Source: Syngnathus acus
Lineage: Eukaryota > Chordata > Actinopteri > Syngnathiformes > Syngnathidae
Direction: 5' to 3'
Length of the DNA: 64,000 nucleotides
Assembly: GCF_901709675.1 (NCBI RefSeq)
Contig: NC_051091.1
Span: 12,866,967-12,930,966 of the forward strand
This document shows, in pieces, positions 1-63,763 of the stretch. The position numbers and the translations under genes are program-made. The notes beneath the pieces were generated by a model. It made no database searches, was not told the DNA's origin, and saw only the letters and a program-made list of their open reading frames with translations. Each line of letters begins with the position of its first letter. The stretch's first letter is position 1.

Positions 1-1104
1 GTCCTACTCGACAGAGCTCTCTTTCACCTCCGTGGATGGAAGTTGGGGGCCGGCGCTCGGCCGGGTGGCTATCCGGGGACGGTGGATGGGGCTCGGACAT
101 GGCTTTTACGCACGCCCGGTCCTATTCTACGGAGCTCTCTTCCACCTCTGTGGCTGGAAGTTGGGGGCCGGCGCTCGGCAGCTGGCTGTCCGGGGATGGT
201 GGATGGCTGCTCCTACGCACGCCCGGTCCTACTCTATGGAGGTCCCAGCCACCTTCGTGGCTGGAAGTGCCACCTCCGGGGATGAAAGTCCACGCTGCCA
301 CATGCCTGGAAGTCGACGCCGGTGCTTGGGGCCGTGTGGCGGTGAACTATTTATGTTATAGTTATATAATATATTTTATTTAGTGTAGCAACTTGTATGT
401 GTTTTTATCGTTACAGTTCATTAGTTGTTGGCTCGTTGAACTCTTGTTTAGTTAAATAAAGAGCCGTTTACCAAACCCACGTCTTTCCTGGTACCTTGTT
501 AACGCTACAATATAGTTATATACTAAATCTGTGGAATAATGACGAGGCTGACGTCAGCGGCGCACGCGCGGCGTTGTTGACAAAGGACGAGGAATTTGAT
601 CGATGGATTTAATGATTTGGAGTGACACAGATGGTTTGATAATATTGTTGTTTATATGATAGTTATTTGATATATACGTACTTTATATATCGTTATATGG
701 GTGTGTGGAATATTTAGAACTGCAACTCACGACGAGTCTGACGTCAGCGGCGCATACGCGGCATCGTTTACATGAGGGACGATCGATGGATTTAATGAAT
801 TGGAGTGACACAGATGGTTTTATAAACGTGTTATTTATGTAATAGTTATTTGAATAACTCTGAATGTTACGTCAGGCCCGTTCTCAGCTCTTCGTTTGTG
901 TTTATGTCACGTTAGCATACCTATCGTTTAGCCTGTTGTTGCTCGTTCATGTCTGTTCTTGGTGTTGGATTTTGTCGAAAATATTTCCCCCAAAATGCGA
1001 CTTGTACTCCGGAGCGACTTATATATGTTTTTTTTCACTTTACTGTGCATTTTATGGCTAATGTGACATATATTCCGGAGCGACTTTTAGTCCGAAAAAT
1101 ACGG
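1..1104 (+). mobile_element. Pogo/Tigger-family non-autonomous element, left side cut by window edge
   Basis: GC-rich ~115-120 bp units (about 16-330) are each built around GAGCTCTCTTYCACCTCYGT and a CCGGCGCTCGG block. An AT-rich tail follows, with two ~180 bp units at about 530-707 and 708-855. The element ends in a pogo-type terminal repeat (GCGACTTTTAGTCCGAAAAATACGG) followed by TA. The same modules recur at 14853-19059, 27598-29408 and 35580-37329. The unit containing GACGAGGAATTTGAT resembles the end of the transposase gene at 17780-18388. The left end is outside the window. Confidence 0.7.
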
Positions 1105-1586
1105 TAGCTAAAGGTGTTTTATGGACTGTATGTAAGTGGTGTAAAATGGATGGTCGGATAAAACAATACGCTTAATAGAGGTGTGTACTAAATCTAGGGC
1201 TTTTGTTTTTGTGACCCACGTACACACGCGCAATGCCGGAAATCAACATCAGTTGCTATGGCAACAACCTCAGACCGGCTTGTCTGAGCCAAAATGGCTG
1301 CCGAAGGTGAGTGTGCGTGCGTGCGTGCATTCAGTACGTGCGTGCACTTTTATGCAGCATGTGTTTTTCAGGTTTTCTGACATTGTTTTTGTTCTGCTTC
1401 TGTTCTTTCAGTCCTAAAATCTGAAATGATCTCTTTTTTGTGTGTTTGGGGGGGGGGGGGGGGGGGGTGCAGAGTTAACAACTTTATTTTCCTGAAAGTA
1501 GAGAACAAGATCACTCTGGTGTCTTTGTTTCTGCTGAAATGGTGAGTCTTTGTAACAATACTCTTTCGTGGCATACAAAACAATTC
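1105..1586. other. Intergenic stretch with a poly-G run
   Basis: No convincing gene. A 20-base G run lies at 1448-1467. At 1293-1306 a short ATG GCT GCC GAA G is followed by GTGAGT, which looks like either a tiny first coding exon or a YY1-like site. I see no support for its use. Confidence 0.4.
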
Positions 1587-1945
1587 GGAGGCTCAGTGGT
1601 GCACTAGTTAGCACGTCCGCATCACAGTTAGGAAGGTGTGGGTTCAATTCCACCTCGGGCCCTCCCTGTGTGGAGTTTGCATGTTCTCCCCGTGCCCATG
1701 TGGGTTTTCTCCGGGCACTCCAGTTTCCTCCCACATCCCAAAAACATGCTTGGTAGGCCGATTGAGCACTCCAAATTGCCCCGAGGTGTGAGTGCAGATG
1801 GTTGTTCGTCTCTGTTTGCCCTGCGATTGGCTGGCAACCGGTTCAGGGTGTCGCCCGCCTACTGCCCGATGACTGCTGGGATAGGCTCCAGCACGCCCGC
1901 GACTCCCATGGGAACTAGCAGTATAGAAAACGGATGGATGAATCA
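1587..1945 (+). mobile_element. tRNA-derived SINE, full length, with 11-bp target duplication
   Basis: The 5' part is tRNA-like, with a B box GGTTCAATTCC at 1641. The 3' half is the common fish module containing GGATAGGCTCCAGCACGCCC, and it ends in a GGATGGATG tail. CAAAACAATTC occurs exactly at 1576-1586 and 1946-1956, giving an 11-bp target-site duplication and precise ends. Confidence 0.88.
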
Positions 1946-1956
1946 CAAAACAATTC

Positions 1957-2384
1957 TGAATAATGTTGAAAATCTATGCGAGAACCCGAATACATTTTGC
2001 ACGACGAGATTACCTGAGAGACAAATGTAAACTCAACAATAACACGCGAACACATGTACGAAACGAGGCAAACGTGCACACGCAAGCACGGCCAACTTCC
2101 CGAGCATCCATCCTGAGGCGCTTCTTTTGGGGGCTCCATTTTGGCTCCTCCAGGCAGCTGAGGGGGCTTGGAGGAGACAGTCCCATCCTACTGGAGTCTT
2201 TTTGGGGGATGTGGATCACCACTCCACCTCATCCTCCTCCCCCTGCTGCTGCCGCCGCTGCTCCTGCTCCCCCCTTTTCGTGCTGCCCTCCTCCCCACCA
2301 CCCTGCCCCTCCCTCCCGCTCATTTTTTATGCATTTTTCCTAACTGTCATGGCGATTTTGTGTCCTTGGAAATAAGCAGCAGCA
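1957..2384. other. Upstream flank of chd6 with pyrimidine/CTG-rich tract
   Basis: No gene recognised. A C/T-rich tract with CCTCCT and GCTGCTGCC units runs about 2222-2320, directly before the GC-rich promoter. Confidence 0.4.
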
Positions 2385-2870
2385 GAAGCAAGCGGCGGCG
2401 GCGGACTTTCGCGCTCACCGGGCCGAGGGAGGTGGACGTCTCGCCGGGCTGAGCGGGGAGTCAGCGTGCCAGCGGCCGCCGGAGCAGGTGAGCAGCTGGC
2501 TGGCCGGTCGGGTTACGTTCGTCGTCGTCGGCGGTGTCGTCGCTCCGGACGGACTTTTTCCTCGGAGCTCCGCACGTGTTAGGAGGAGGCAGATGCCGGG
2601 GATGCATTTCCTCCAGCGCTGCGGGGACATGACGGAGCTAGCCGACCCACCGAGCTAGGTGGCTAACACGGCAGGAGCTAAAACAACCCGGCGAGGGTCT
2701 CCGCTTTCCCTGCCCGCCTTGGCTTTATTTTTTTCCCTCCTACATGCTAACCGCCTCCTTTCCAATCTCCTTCGATCCGAGACGAGGGCCTCACTGGCGG
2801 AATACTCAGACATGGAGGCGAGCAAGCCGAGCGATCGCCGCCGCGTCGGATAGCATCCCCTTCAAGCCCC
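2385..2870 (+). promoter_or_regulatory. chd6: CpG-rich promoter region of chd6
   Basis: Dense CG dinucleotides and CGG repeats (GCGGCGGCGGCGG near 2394-2405) stand out from the AT-rich surroundings. No TATA box is apparent, as is usual for a broadly expressed chromatin gene. The region includes the presumed non-coding first exon, whose donor is at 2487/2488. The transcription start cannot be placed from sequence alone. Confidence 0.6.
2390..2487 (+). other. chd6: chd6 non-coding exon 1 (5' end approximate)
   Basis: A strong donor GGAGCAG|GTGAGC ends at 2487 inside the CpG-rich region. The next exon on this strand carries the chd6 ATG at 4826. The donor is clear to see. The 5' boundary and the link to the ATG exon are inferred. 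Confidence 0.5.
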
Positions 2871-4738
2871 CCGAGCGATGTGGAAGCTAGTTAGCTAGCT
2901 AGCTAGCTAGCTAGCTAGCTAACTAGCAGGCTAGCCTCCTAGCTCAGGCGAATGCCTTTTAACACTTAACCGCTGTAAGATGGCAAATAAACGAAATAGT
3001 CGCGCGGCGTCCTCTCGCTTTCACCTGGCCAGGTAGGTGGATATTGATGTTGCCTGGCTTTAAGACTAGCGCAGCCTCCAAACGTTCATACCACAATCAC
3101 AAAACAGAGCATTTTATGAACTAGTCTTGATACGAGTTAAGTCATCAAAAGGCTGCAATACTAAGGGGTAAATGCCTAACAAAACACCTCGTTGCTCAGG
3201 CCCCAAAGAAAAAATTCTACAATGGGGACAAAAATGTCCAATTTACATTGAATGCCGACACGACAGTATATTTGATCCATTTTCATGTACATCTTGAGAC
3301 ACACATTCTACTATAGTTAGTAAACAACACGATTAATAATTCCAGTAGTTTCAGTTACTGTTGGTAGAGGTGCTCAGAGTTATGAGAAGTAAAAGTAGAA
3401 ACATGTCAACATTTCCCCAAAGACCAACTCTCCAAACGCTCAGTCTGGTTGCAATGGCCACTACAGCCTGAGTACAATGAAGCTCAAATTTTGAAAAACA
3501 CATGATAGGTTCTGGAGAGTTTTTGTGTATAGGGCATGGTGTGGGGTGGGGGTGTTTTGTCATTATGCTTACAGAATATCTGTTCAAAAATGCATTCAAA
3601 CCTAAATGAAGAAGTTCAACTTCATTCGATATTCTCCCTTGACTTCCACTCGGGGCAGGGCAATAAATCAAGGCCATCAATATGAATCGCTAGTCGACTC
3701 GGCACTGGTAGTAGTCTCGATGAGTCGACTGGTCAGACCGCACAGAGCCCAAATTGGTAAGCGTCCACTTTTGTGAAACCACACTTCGCTCACAGCTTGA
3801 ATTCTTTAAAGTACAGGCGACAAACCCATGTTGACTTCCATGACACTTGCTAAAATAGGCCCCAAAATCTCATATTGTCATATGTAATAAATTGTTACAT
3901 CGTCAAGATATTGCAAGCATTTTCTTGTTTATGTTTTGATCACAAATTTAACAATAATTGAACAAACTATTCTTGTCTTGATTTCAAAAGGAGTATTCAC
4001 AATTTGTTGTTCACTGTTCATGTCATCATATGTGGAGATGATGAATCAGTTCTATGTTTTCACAGTCATAACGGCCCCCTGAGGGAAACCGTAACTGCAA
4101 TGTGGTCCGTGACAAAAAAGAGTTTCACGCCCCTTTTTTGAGGTATGTGCAAATCATGCATTAAGATGTGTATTCAACTTGTATTCAACTTTTCAGCTTG
4201 TATCAGCACTCCTGACATGTTTACAGATGGTGGAGCAACTTCTAATGAAGGAACTACTGTGGCCTGAACATTTTTAGCTGTCAATGTCTAGTGCATTTAA
4301 AAAAACGTCTGTTTGCAAGCGTAGGATCGAGAACGAGCGAGGGACCATGTGTGTGCTGCTTTGGATGTATGCGAGTTCAATGACTATTGCTGCCATGATC
4401 CATAATCGTTGCTACAAAATAATAGCCTAGCCAAACGTGACATGGCGTTCCAACGTGACATCAGGCGCACACACCATAACCTGCGTGTGCGCCATAATCC
4501 GCAAGGTTCGCACACTCTGCCTGACAATCGTGATCGTTTGAAGCAGCTGTGTTCCGATGTAGGTTAGAAAACACCCAGAGAGTGTGCGCCTCATCCATGT
4601 GATTGGTACCAGTTGAATTGCTGTCAGCCCATCTCGCTCACGAAGAATCGATTTCGGAACCGGCAGCATTAGACCCTGATCGGAACATCTTGATTTGTGT
4701 GCACCAATCACCAATTGGAGTGCTTTGTGCTTAATCAA

Positions 4739-4741
<3 letters not shown>
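2488..4741 (+). other. chd6: chd6 intron 1
   Basis: Carries a TAGC/AGCT palindromic tetranucleotide run at about 2887-2926. No other gene or recognisable transposon was found. The first ~400 bases remain CpG-rich. Confidence 0.5.
2887..2926. repeat. (TAGC)n microsatellite
   Basis: About nine tandem AGCT/TAGC tetranucleotides. The unit is self-complementary, so the tract can fold on itself. Confidence 0.9.
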
Positions 4742-4774
<33 letters not shown>

Positions 4775-4798
4775 GTGCGTGTGTGCGTGTGCGTGTGA
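4742..4798. repeat. (GT)n microsatellite
   Basis: GTGTGT tract with GC interruptions. It abuts the start-codon exon of chd6 and occupies the place where its polypyrimidine tract would be. Confidence 0.95.
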
Positions 4799-4825
4799 GA
4801 GACAGATGCAGTGACGACCTAGAAG

Positions 4826-57084
<52,259 letters not shown>

Positions 57085-58035
57085 CAGTGTAGGAAGGAAA
57101 GTCTGAGTGTAACGTTTGTGCCCCATCTGTCAGTCAGTCATCCGACATGAATCCTCCTCCTTCTCGGACCAACATGTTTTGTTTGACGTAGCCCCCTCCA
57201 TCGGAAATACTCCTTTCTATTCTCTGAGCTCCAATGGTCCCTCTCGGGCGGGCACTTCCGTTTTCCACTTCATCTCTTCAACGCCGACCCATCACGACAA
57301 AAGCAAAGCAGAGAACAATCATGATGCATGTTTTTGGTTGTATGATTTTTGTTTTTTTATGACTGAGAAGACCATGCTTTCAAAAACGCACGCACGCGCA
57401 CAAACACACAGTCACTTTCTTACTGACAAGTGTTAGAGCCAGTCATCAACAAATCCCCCATCAATATATGTACATTCTCTTGAAGACAACGTTTTGTTGG
57501 GGAAAGACTTACATTAAGCTTAAAAAAAAAAACACTTTAATTTGATTTGACTTTATCCTTATAATATTGCAACTTTTAGGGTAAAAGACTGGCGTCCATG
57601 ACATGTTTTTGTGGAGTCCGTGGCTCTCTCACTCACTTTGACAGGTGCCGCAGGGAGCAGCAACACATTAATCAACACACATTTGCACAGTTCCATTGGG
57701 CAGGAACTTGGAAGCCAATTCACTTGTCATCAATGCACACGTATCCTTAATTCGCCCATTAAAAGGGATTGTTTGTATCTTTTGTGACATTGCTACACAT
57801 TCACACACAACAGCCCTTTTTTTTAACTCGAGGGCAGAGGACGAGGTAATTTGGAGTGTAGCTTGGAAAGTCAGAAGACCCCCCACACACACACGCACAC
57901 ACACACACTTACCCCACCAACCTGTTTGTCTCCCAACCAGCTTCGAATTGGGTCGCAATCGGACTCTACTGAGAAGTTTGGTTGATGGGAGCGCTTCCGT
58001 TGGCAAATAAAAAGCACCCAAAATATTTGCTTCTC
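57085..58035 (+). other. chd6: chd6 3' UTR (minimum extent)
   Basis: Non-coding after the stop. The first good AATAAA is at about 58006-58011, with an ATTAAA near 57758. A CA-rich tract lies at 57885-57907. The true cleavage site is unknown. Confidence 0.5.
58006..58011 (+). terminator. chd6: Candidate polyadenylation signal
   Basis: AATAAA about 920 bp after the chd6 stop codon. Position only; not tested against transcripts. Confidence 0.4.
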
Positions 58036-58216
58036 ATTAGAACGTAAAACTCCCTGTTAAGCAGAATGGCTTCTTGAGATTTTCTTGTCCGGGAGCTGTC
58101 TGCCAAATTTCTCGTCACGTGCGTATTGATTCAAACTAAAATGGCCACTTGACATCAAACAAACTTTTTTTTGGGCATGGCCTTCAGAGACTCTTTTTGT
58201 GGGTCGGCAAAATCCA

Positions 58217-58440
58217 GGCTGCTTGATCAAGTCAAGTCAAGTTTAGTTATATAGCCCTAAATCACAGACAAGTCTCAAAAGGTTTCACATGTGCAAAATT
58301 GACAATTATTCTCAACATCCCCTGATCTAAACTCCCAGGAGGGCAAGGAAAAACCCGTACTGGGGAAAAATGAGAAACCTTGAGAAGAGACCACAGATGG
58401 GAGGATCCCCCTTCCAGAATGACCAGGTTGCAATGGATAC
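58217..58440. repeat. Dispersed fish repeat (LINE/SINE-like tail)
   Basis: AGTTTAGTTATATAGCCCTA, CAACATCCCCTGATCTAAAC and AATGAGAAACCTTGAGAAGA are familiar consecutive blocks of a common teleost interspersed repeat. Class not assigned. Confidence 0.6.
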
Positions 58441-60845
58441 AGAGAGGGCACGTAGACCATAATGTAAAACAATCCAAAGAAAAAATATATGTCCATATTC
58501 AAAGTGAAGAGCTGCAGTGCCCTCAATTGTCATGGCAGTGTGATCAAACTGGCTTTGGCGGTGGATCCTCCCCACAAAGACAAACATTGTTAGGTCCACT
58601 TGAAATGGCCCTGCAAAGGTGGGCTTCCAATCTAAAAGTGGCTTGCTTTTTTGCCCCCCCCCCACCGTGGCATGTTGACCAAACAAATCGCCTTCAGATC
58701 AACCCCCTGTTAAAATGTTTCCATTCATCTCCTACCTTCTGATCAGCAAGTTGAAGAGGTACTCCCCATAATTCCACCCGTTGGTAAAATACTAAATGGG
58801 TTGTAGCGCTTTTCTACCTTTGCTACTCCGAGCGCTCTGCACTGCTTCCCTCGTTCACCTACTGATGGATGAGGCGGCATCTAGAGCGACGCTTCGGCGC
58901 AGTCTTCACAGTGGCTGCAGAGCGAACCTCCGACCTCCGGCTTGGGAGACGACCACTGAGCCACGCCGCCCCCTTCCCAAAACTAATTAGGTTGCCCTGC
59001 AATAGTGCAAGTGCTACATGTGGAAATTTCACTCTAAAAGCCAGGACAACTGTTTTTGGCTAGTCGTGTATAGATGTACATGTCCTGTAAAGTGTACAGT
59101 GCAGTAACGTCGCTGATACTGAGCGCTGCTGTGACTGCTGACAAACTGCAAGTCATTAACATTTCCTGAGATGCCGCAAAAGGGCACCCAAGCACTACTT
59201 TTCTGTTTCCAAATGACGCTCCTGTCTCTTGAATGTAGTCCTTTGGCAATGAGATGCTACGACATGGCGCCAAAGCTCTACTTTTATATGCGACGAGGCT
59301 TGGTCGCCAACGTGGGCTGTTTCAGAAAGCACAATGGAGCAAAAAGAAAAGCTTTGGGGTTAAAAAGCGGAAAAAATAGGTTTGCAAACGTATATACACA
59401 CATATGTATATATCGACAAACACGTGTGGTGCTGTATATTGCTTTTTTTAATGATTCCTTTTGGCCTTCTGCTTGTAACTCATTGGCTGACTGTGTGTGC
59501 GTGTGTGTGTGCGCGCGCGCACGTGCGCAGGAAGTTATGAACATCCAACAGGGTCACGCTGTTTTTGAAATGACGTGAAAAAAATACATCATTTTTGCAC
59601 AGTCCTCGTGTGTGGCAAGACAAAAAAAACAAACACTTGGTAGACATTGCCTTGCCACAACTTATTGTGGTGCCACATAATTTATTATTATTACGATGAT
59701 ACTTTTTGCTTTGGCCAAATATTATTTTGTCTTATTAATCCAAGTAAAAGAAAACATGAAGAAACCCTTCATTTGCCTTTATTTGTTTGTTTGCGTGGCG
59801 AGACGACATCTATCAAAGCACAAGATAGAGTCTGAGCGCCTGTTTTCATAGACGACAACCAAAAGAAACCGAAATCTAATTCACAAGCTGGAGGGCAGAG
59901 GAGGAGGTTCTTTGGCCAATGGCCTGGATTCCACAAAAGGTGTTGTAGAATTTTAGTTTTTTTCCCAAGCAACCTGAGGACCAGCCTGACATTTTGCTCA
60001 CTCATTTTGTGGTTTCACTTTTTGGGGGAAAACTCCACTTTTCTGGAAAAACAAAGAGAAAAGCACACCAATTCCTTTATATAATATTAAAATGACTTCT
60101 ACTTAAAAAGTGATGTTATTCCTGTCAGGTTATCACAGCTTTCATGAAAAGTTGCATTCTTTTGCGCACAGATTTGAGTTTATTTGTTTTGATCCAGAGG
60201 GGCGTGCTGCTGCGCTCAAGTGAGCTGGGAACTCAGAAAAGTTTTTGAAGGCCTTCACGTACGCTGCTACAAACATTGTTTTTAAATCTTTCACTTTAAT
60301 CTTTAATGCTAAGTCTAAAGTTGTTTGGGGTCTTAAAATATTGTTCTTTCAAATGGGTCACATGATAGTACAGATTTTTAAAAATAATTTACTGCTTGCT
60401 ACCGAAAACTAGGTTTATCTCTGACTGCGACTCTGACCCTGTGATAAATTAATGAAAGGAAAAATAATTGCGTTACAAATCAAATTTTGGGGCCGCCCAA
60501 ACGTCCCGAGGCCTTCCAGCTTCCTGACTTGCGCGGACCTTTGAGCCACGGTTTTGCAACCAATTTTTCTTTGTACTCATGATTGCGAACTGGTCAATCT
60601 GGCTTTCTCCGCATTTTCTGTCTCTCCGGCCAACACAAGGCACGATAAGTGGTGCATGCTTGTACCAAAAGAAAGCGTTGGCGGAAGTGCAACACGCGCA
60701 GGTCGTCACTCAAAGAGGTGCGACTCAAAGATCATGTCATCTAGTGATGTGCATTCCGGTTCTTTTAGGTAAACTGAATCTTTAGAATCAGTTCACTCAA
60801 AAGATCCGTTCAAAAGAATCGTTAGGGTGGGGGGGGCATTTAAAT
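58441..60845. other. Downstream of chd6, unassigned
   Basis: No gene. Holds a tRNA-like reverse fragment near 58860-58980, a GTGTGC/GCGC tract near 59489-59527, and a TAGTGATGTGCATTCCGGTT repeat start near 60742. Confidence 0.4.
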
Positions 60846-61137
60846 ATTGATACGTCACAGGTTGGCCACCCCTGGGAGTCGGCTGGGACGATCAATGCCG
60901 CCGGCCCCCACCCGCGCCAGCACAGCACATGGCCCCACGCAGAGCCCAGGCCCCCGCACCCCCATCAGTCTCCCCACAATCGAATTACAATATCAATTCA
61001 CCATACTCAAGGCAACACTCACACAGACGATACAACTTCAGTACGACACAGGTAAGACAATACAAGAGCAGGCCCTTACCCCACAATCAAATTAAAATCA
61101 TTATTCAGCAACACTCAAGCAAACAGCTGCACAGACA

Positions 61138-61855
61138 GTAACTGTAACTAATCTCGGGGTAATATTTGACCAAACGCTCTCCTTTCAAAAGCACATTAAG
61201 AATATAACCAGAATTGTGTTTTTCCACCTTCGTAATATTGCTAAGATTCGTCCGATCCTCTCGACCGGTGATGCGGAAACTATTATACATGCGTTTATCA
61301 CGTCGCGCCTGGACTACTGTAATGCATTATTCTCTGGTCTTCCTAAGTCCAGCATCAAAAGTTTACAGTTAGTACAAAATGCTGCTGCAAGGCTGGTCTC
61401 ACGGACAAGAAAATTTGATCACATTACCCTAATATTAGCCAACTTACATTGGCTCCCGGTCCATTTAAGATGTGACTTCAAGGTTCTTCTATTAACCTAT
61501 AAATCAGGGGTAGGCAATTCCGGTCCTCGAGGGCTGGTGTCCTGCATGTTTTCTATGTCACCCTGTTGCAACACACCTGATTCAAATGGTCAGATAATTG
61601 GCAAGATCTGCAGAAGCTGGATAACAATCCTGATCATTTGAATCAGGTGTTGCAACAGGGTGACATAGAAAACATGCAGGACACCGGCCCTCGAGGACCG
61701 GAATTGCCTACCCCTGCTATAAATCATTGCATGGCTTAGCGCCTTCATATCTCGTCGAATTAGTTGTCCTTATGTTCAGTCTCATAACCTTCGTTCGCAA
61801 AACGCTAGTCTTTTAGTGACACCGAGGACCAAGAAAATGTCTGCAAGGTCTAGAG
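61138..61855 (+). mobile_element. LINE C-terminal fragment, split by a hAT MITE
   Basis: Reads LGVIFDQTLSFQKHIKNITR, ITSRLDYCNALFSGLPKSSI, LQLVQNAAARLVSRTRK and LHWLPVHLRCDFKVLLLTYK; after the MITE comes SLHGLAPSYLVELV, then a frameshift into SHNLRSQNASLLVTPRTKK. Typical jockey-superfamily ORF2 C-terminus. Confidence 0.87.
61505..61716. mobile_element. hAT-type foldback MITE, 212 bp
   Basis: CAGGGGTAGGCAATTCCGGT and its complement form the ends, and nearly the whole element can fold. CTATAAAT at 61497-61504 and 61717-61724 is the 8-bp duplication. It interrupts the LINE frame between TYKS and SLHG. Confidence 0.94.
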
Positions 61856-61982
61856 CAGGGGTCACCAACACGGTGCCCGCGGGCACCAGGTCGCCCATGA
61901 GGACCGCATGAGTCGCCCGCAGGACTGTTCTAAAATTAGCTCAAATAGCGGCACTTGTCAGTGAGCTGCATCTATTTATTTT
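61856..61982. mobile_element. hAT-type end fragment
   Basis: CAGGGGTCACCAACACGGTG begins like other hAT MITEs here. No matching right end was found. Confidence 0.55.
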
Positions 61983-61984
61983 AC

Positions 61985-62308
61985 AGTCAAACCTCGGTTT
62001 TCGAACATCCTGGTTCTCGAACAAATCGGAATTTGAACAAAAAATTCGAGATTTTTTTGCTTCGGTTATCCAACAAAATTCGGAGGTCGAACCTCGCGAG
62101 ATGACCCGGGAGGACCCGAGAAAACCCGACCGCGCGGCCAGGATGCCGACTGACTCCGTTGTTATTGTATTTTCGTTACTTTGAGGATTGTATTAACCCC
62201 TAATCATGCCTCCAAAGAAAGCAAGTGGGAGCAGTAAAGCCATCCTAAAACACAAAGACGCTCTTAAAGCAATGAGACAGTGAGTGCCCGGCGCGCTACG
62301 GTCGCTAA
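61985..62308 (+). mobile_element. Truncated Tigger-like element, 5' end
   Basis: CAGTCAAACCTCGGTTTTCG start, TTCGAACA/CGAACAAATCGG motifs, then an ATG at 62206 opening MPPKKASGSSKAILKHKDAL, which ends at a stop at 62281-62283. Looks like the start of a pogo/Tigger transposase. Cut by the LTR fragment. Confidence 0.6.
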
Positions 62309-63500
62309 GGAATGTAGTGTGGTGTGATTCAGCATTTAATTGTCGGCCCGTGACCCCAGCACTGGAATTGCAGTCTGTCCTGTTTCCTCAACCGGCTGTC
62401 TTCTCCATGGTTGGCTGACTCGTCCTCGACTGTGACCAGATAACTTGAAGCACGTTGAATGCCGCGTTCCTGTGGAACAATGCAACTAAACCTTTGCTAA
62501 GTTTATCTAATGAGTTTATAATAATGAGTAAATAACCCTGAACACTTAAACAAACATTTAGTAACTATGGGATAACTTATATGCAACGACTTCAAAAACA
62601 GTTCCGATCAACAACAATCTATGAATCAAAGCTACAGTTAACAAAAAGGAAAGAAGTTCTGTTGGGTTCACAACATTTATCTGAAAAGAATCTCACAGAG
62701 CAGGAGATGCCTTTGATGGCAAGCGACTTCTGCAGAAGGGCGTAAACCAGACACACAGCAAGTGTGGCTGAGAGTCGCGCTCTTCCTCCAGTTTGGTCGT
62801 GCCTTTTATTGAGGAACAACAATGGGGGGAGTCTACATGAATGCATAGTTTCTTAAACAGGAAGGACATCTCATAATTACATCTCATGACCACAGAACAA
62901 CAGGGATGCTATTATAGAAAGAGCAGTATGGTCGTCTAATGACTAACAAAGTTAAACAGGAGGGTCTTAGTGCCCCTGGGATGCATACATCCGTGGCGTA
63001 CTCATGACTTTAGATTAAATAAGACATTTGTCTGCTTTAGCCATCTCATAATAGACTCATGACCTGGTCATGACTAGCTAACGTAGGAGTTTATTGTATA
63101 ACGCGATTCATGACTCCGGTCATGTGCTCCTTAGCCAGCCATATGCTCCCAAGTCATTATCACGAGGTCAAACTGTCACATACTGTGGAAAATCTTGCAC
63201 ACATAAGTAGATACATAGAATCCAACAAGTTCCCAACAAGTTCCTTTGAACTAAACAAAGAACATTTTGCCTGTGCAAAGGAGCTCTGCTCATTGCTAGT
63301 GAAGGCCTCTTACAGCAGTTAACAAACAGATAAGGGAACGACAGGAAGGATACATAAAACTGATTGGGAGTCAAAGGACATCCCTGGAACGAGATAAGAT
63401 TAGAAGAACTTAGTTGAACGAAAACGAAAAGGAGTTCAACTCGTAAAAGATAAGGCCCCCAGCTCTGGCAAGCAAAGGCTTCACCTAAATTATTCCAACA
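62309..63500 (+). mobile_element. LTR fragment, family A copy 3, interrupted
   Basis: 62309-62659 and 63244-63500 match the solo LTR at 49867-51476 (AAGGAATGTAGTGTGGTGTG; GTGAAGGCCTCTTACAG; ATTATTCCAACA). The 5' part is missing. The pogo MITE site is empty here at 62584. Another LTR sits inside it at 62660-63238. Confidence 0.83.
62660..63238. mobile_element. Solo LTR, second family, 579 bp
   Basis: TGTTGGG start and CCCAACA end. AGTTC at 62655-62659 and 63239-63243 is the 5-bp duplication. Nested in LTR family A. Confidence 0.82.
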
Positions 63501-63677
63501 AGTTGGTTCTTTATTGGCAAGATCTTGGATTGTTTAATGGCGGCCAGTACACCAGGCACGGCAGCAGATAAAACAACAGTCTCCTTCTCGAGTTCGCAAG
63601 ATTTTATACTGTCCAGAAAAGGCGGGAAAGCATCACCTGACCATTTGGTACCTATGTGTATACCGCCCCTATATTTG

Positions 63678-63680
63678 TGT

Positions 63681-63760
<80 letters not shown>
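63678..63760. repeat. (GT)n microsatellite
   Basis: About 40 GT units, the longest in the window. Confidence 0.97.

Positions 63761-63763
<3 letters not shown>

Noticed and set aside
1-383. Three overlapping open frames of 80-115 codons
   Set aside because: They come from GC-rich tandem units shared with transposon copies elsewhere in the window.
2659-2853. 65-codon open frame in the CpG-rich region
   Set aside because: Random frame in GC-rich 5' sequence; no splice link to the chd6 frame and no similarity recognised.
63678-63760. Long Cys/Val or His/Thr open frames over (GT)n tracts
   Set aside because: Dinucleotide repeats give open frames in every phase; they are not genes.
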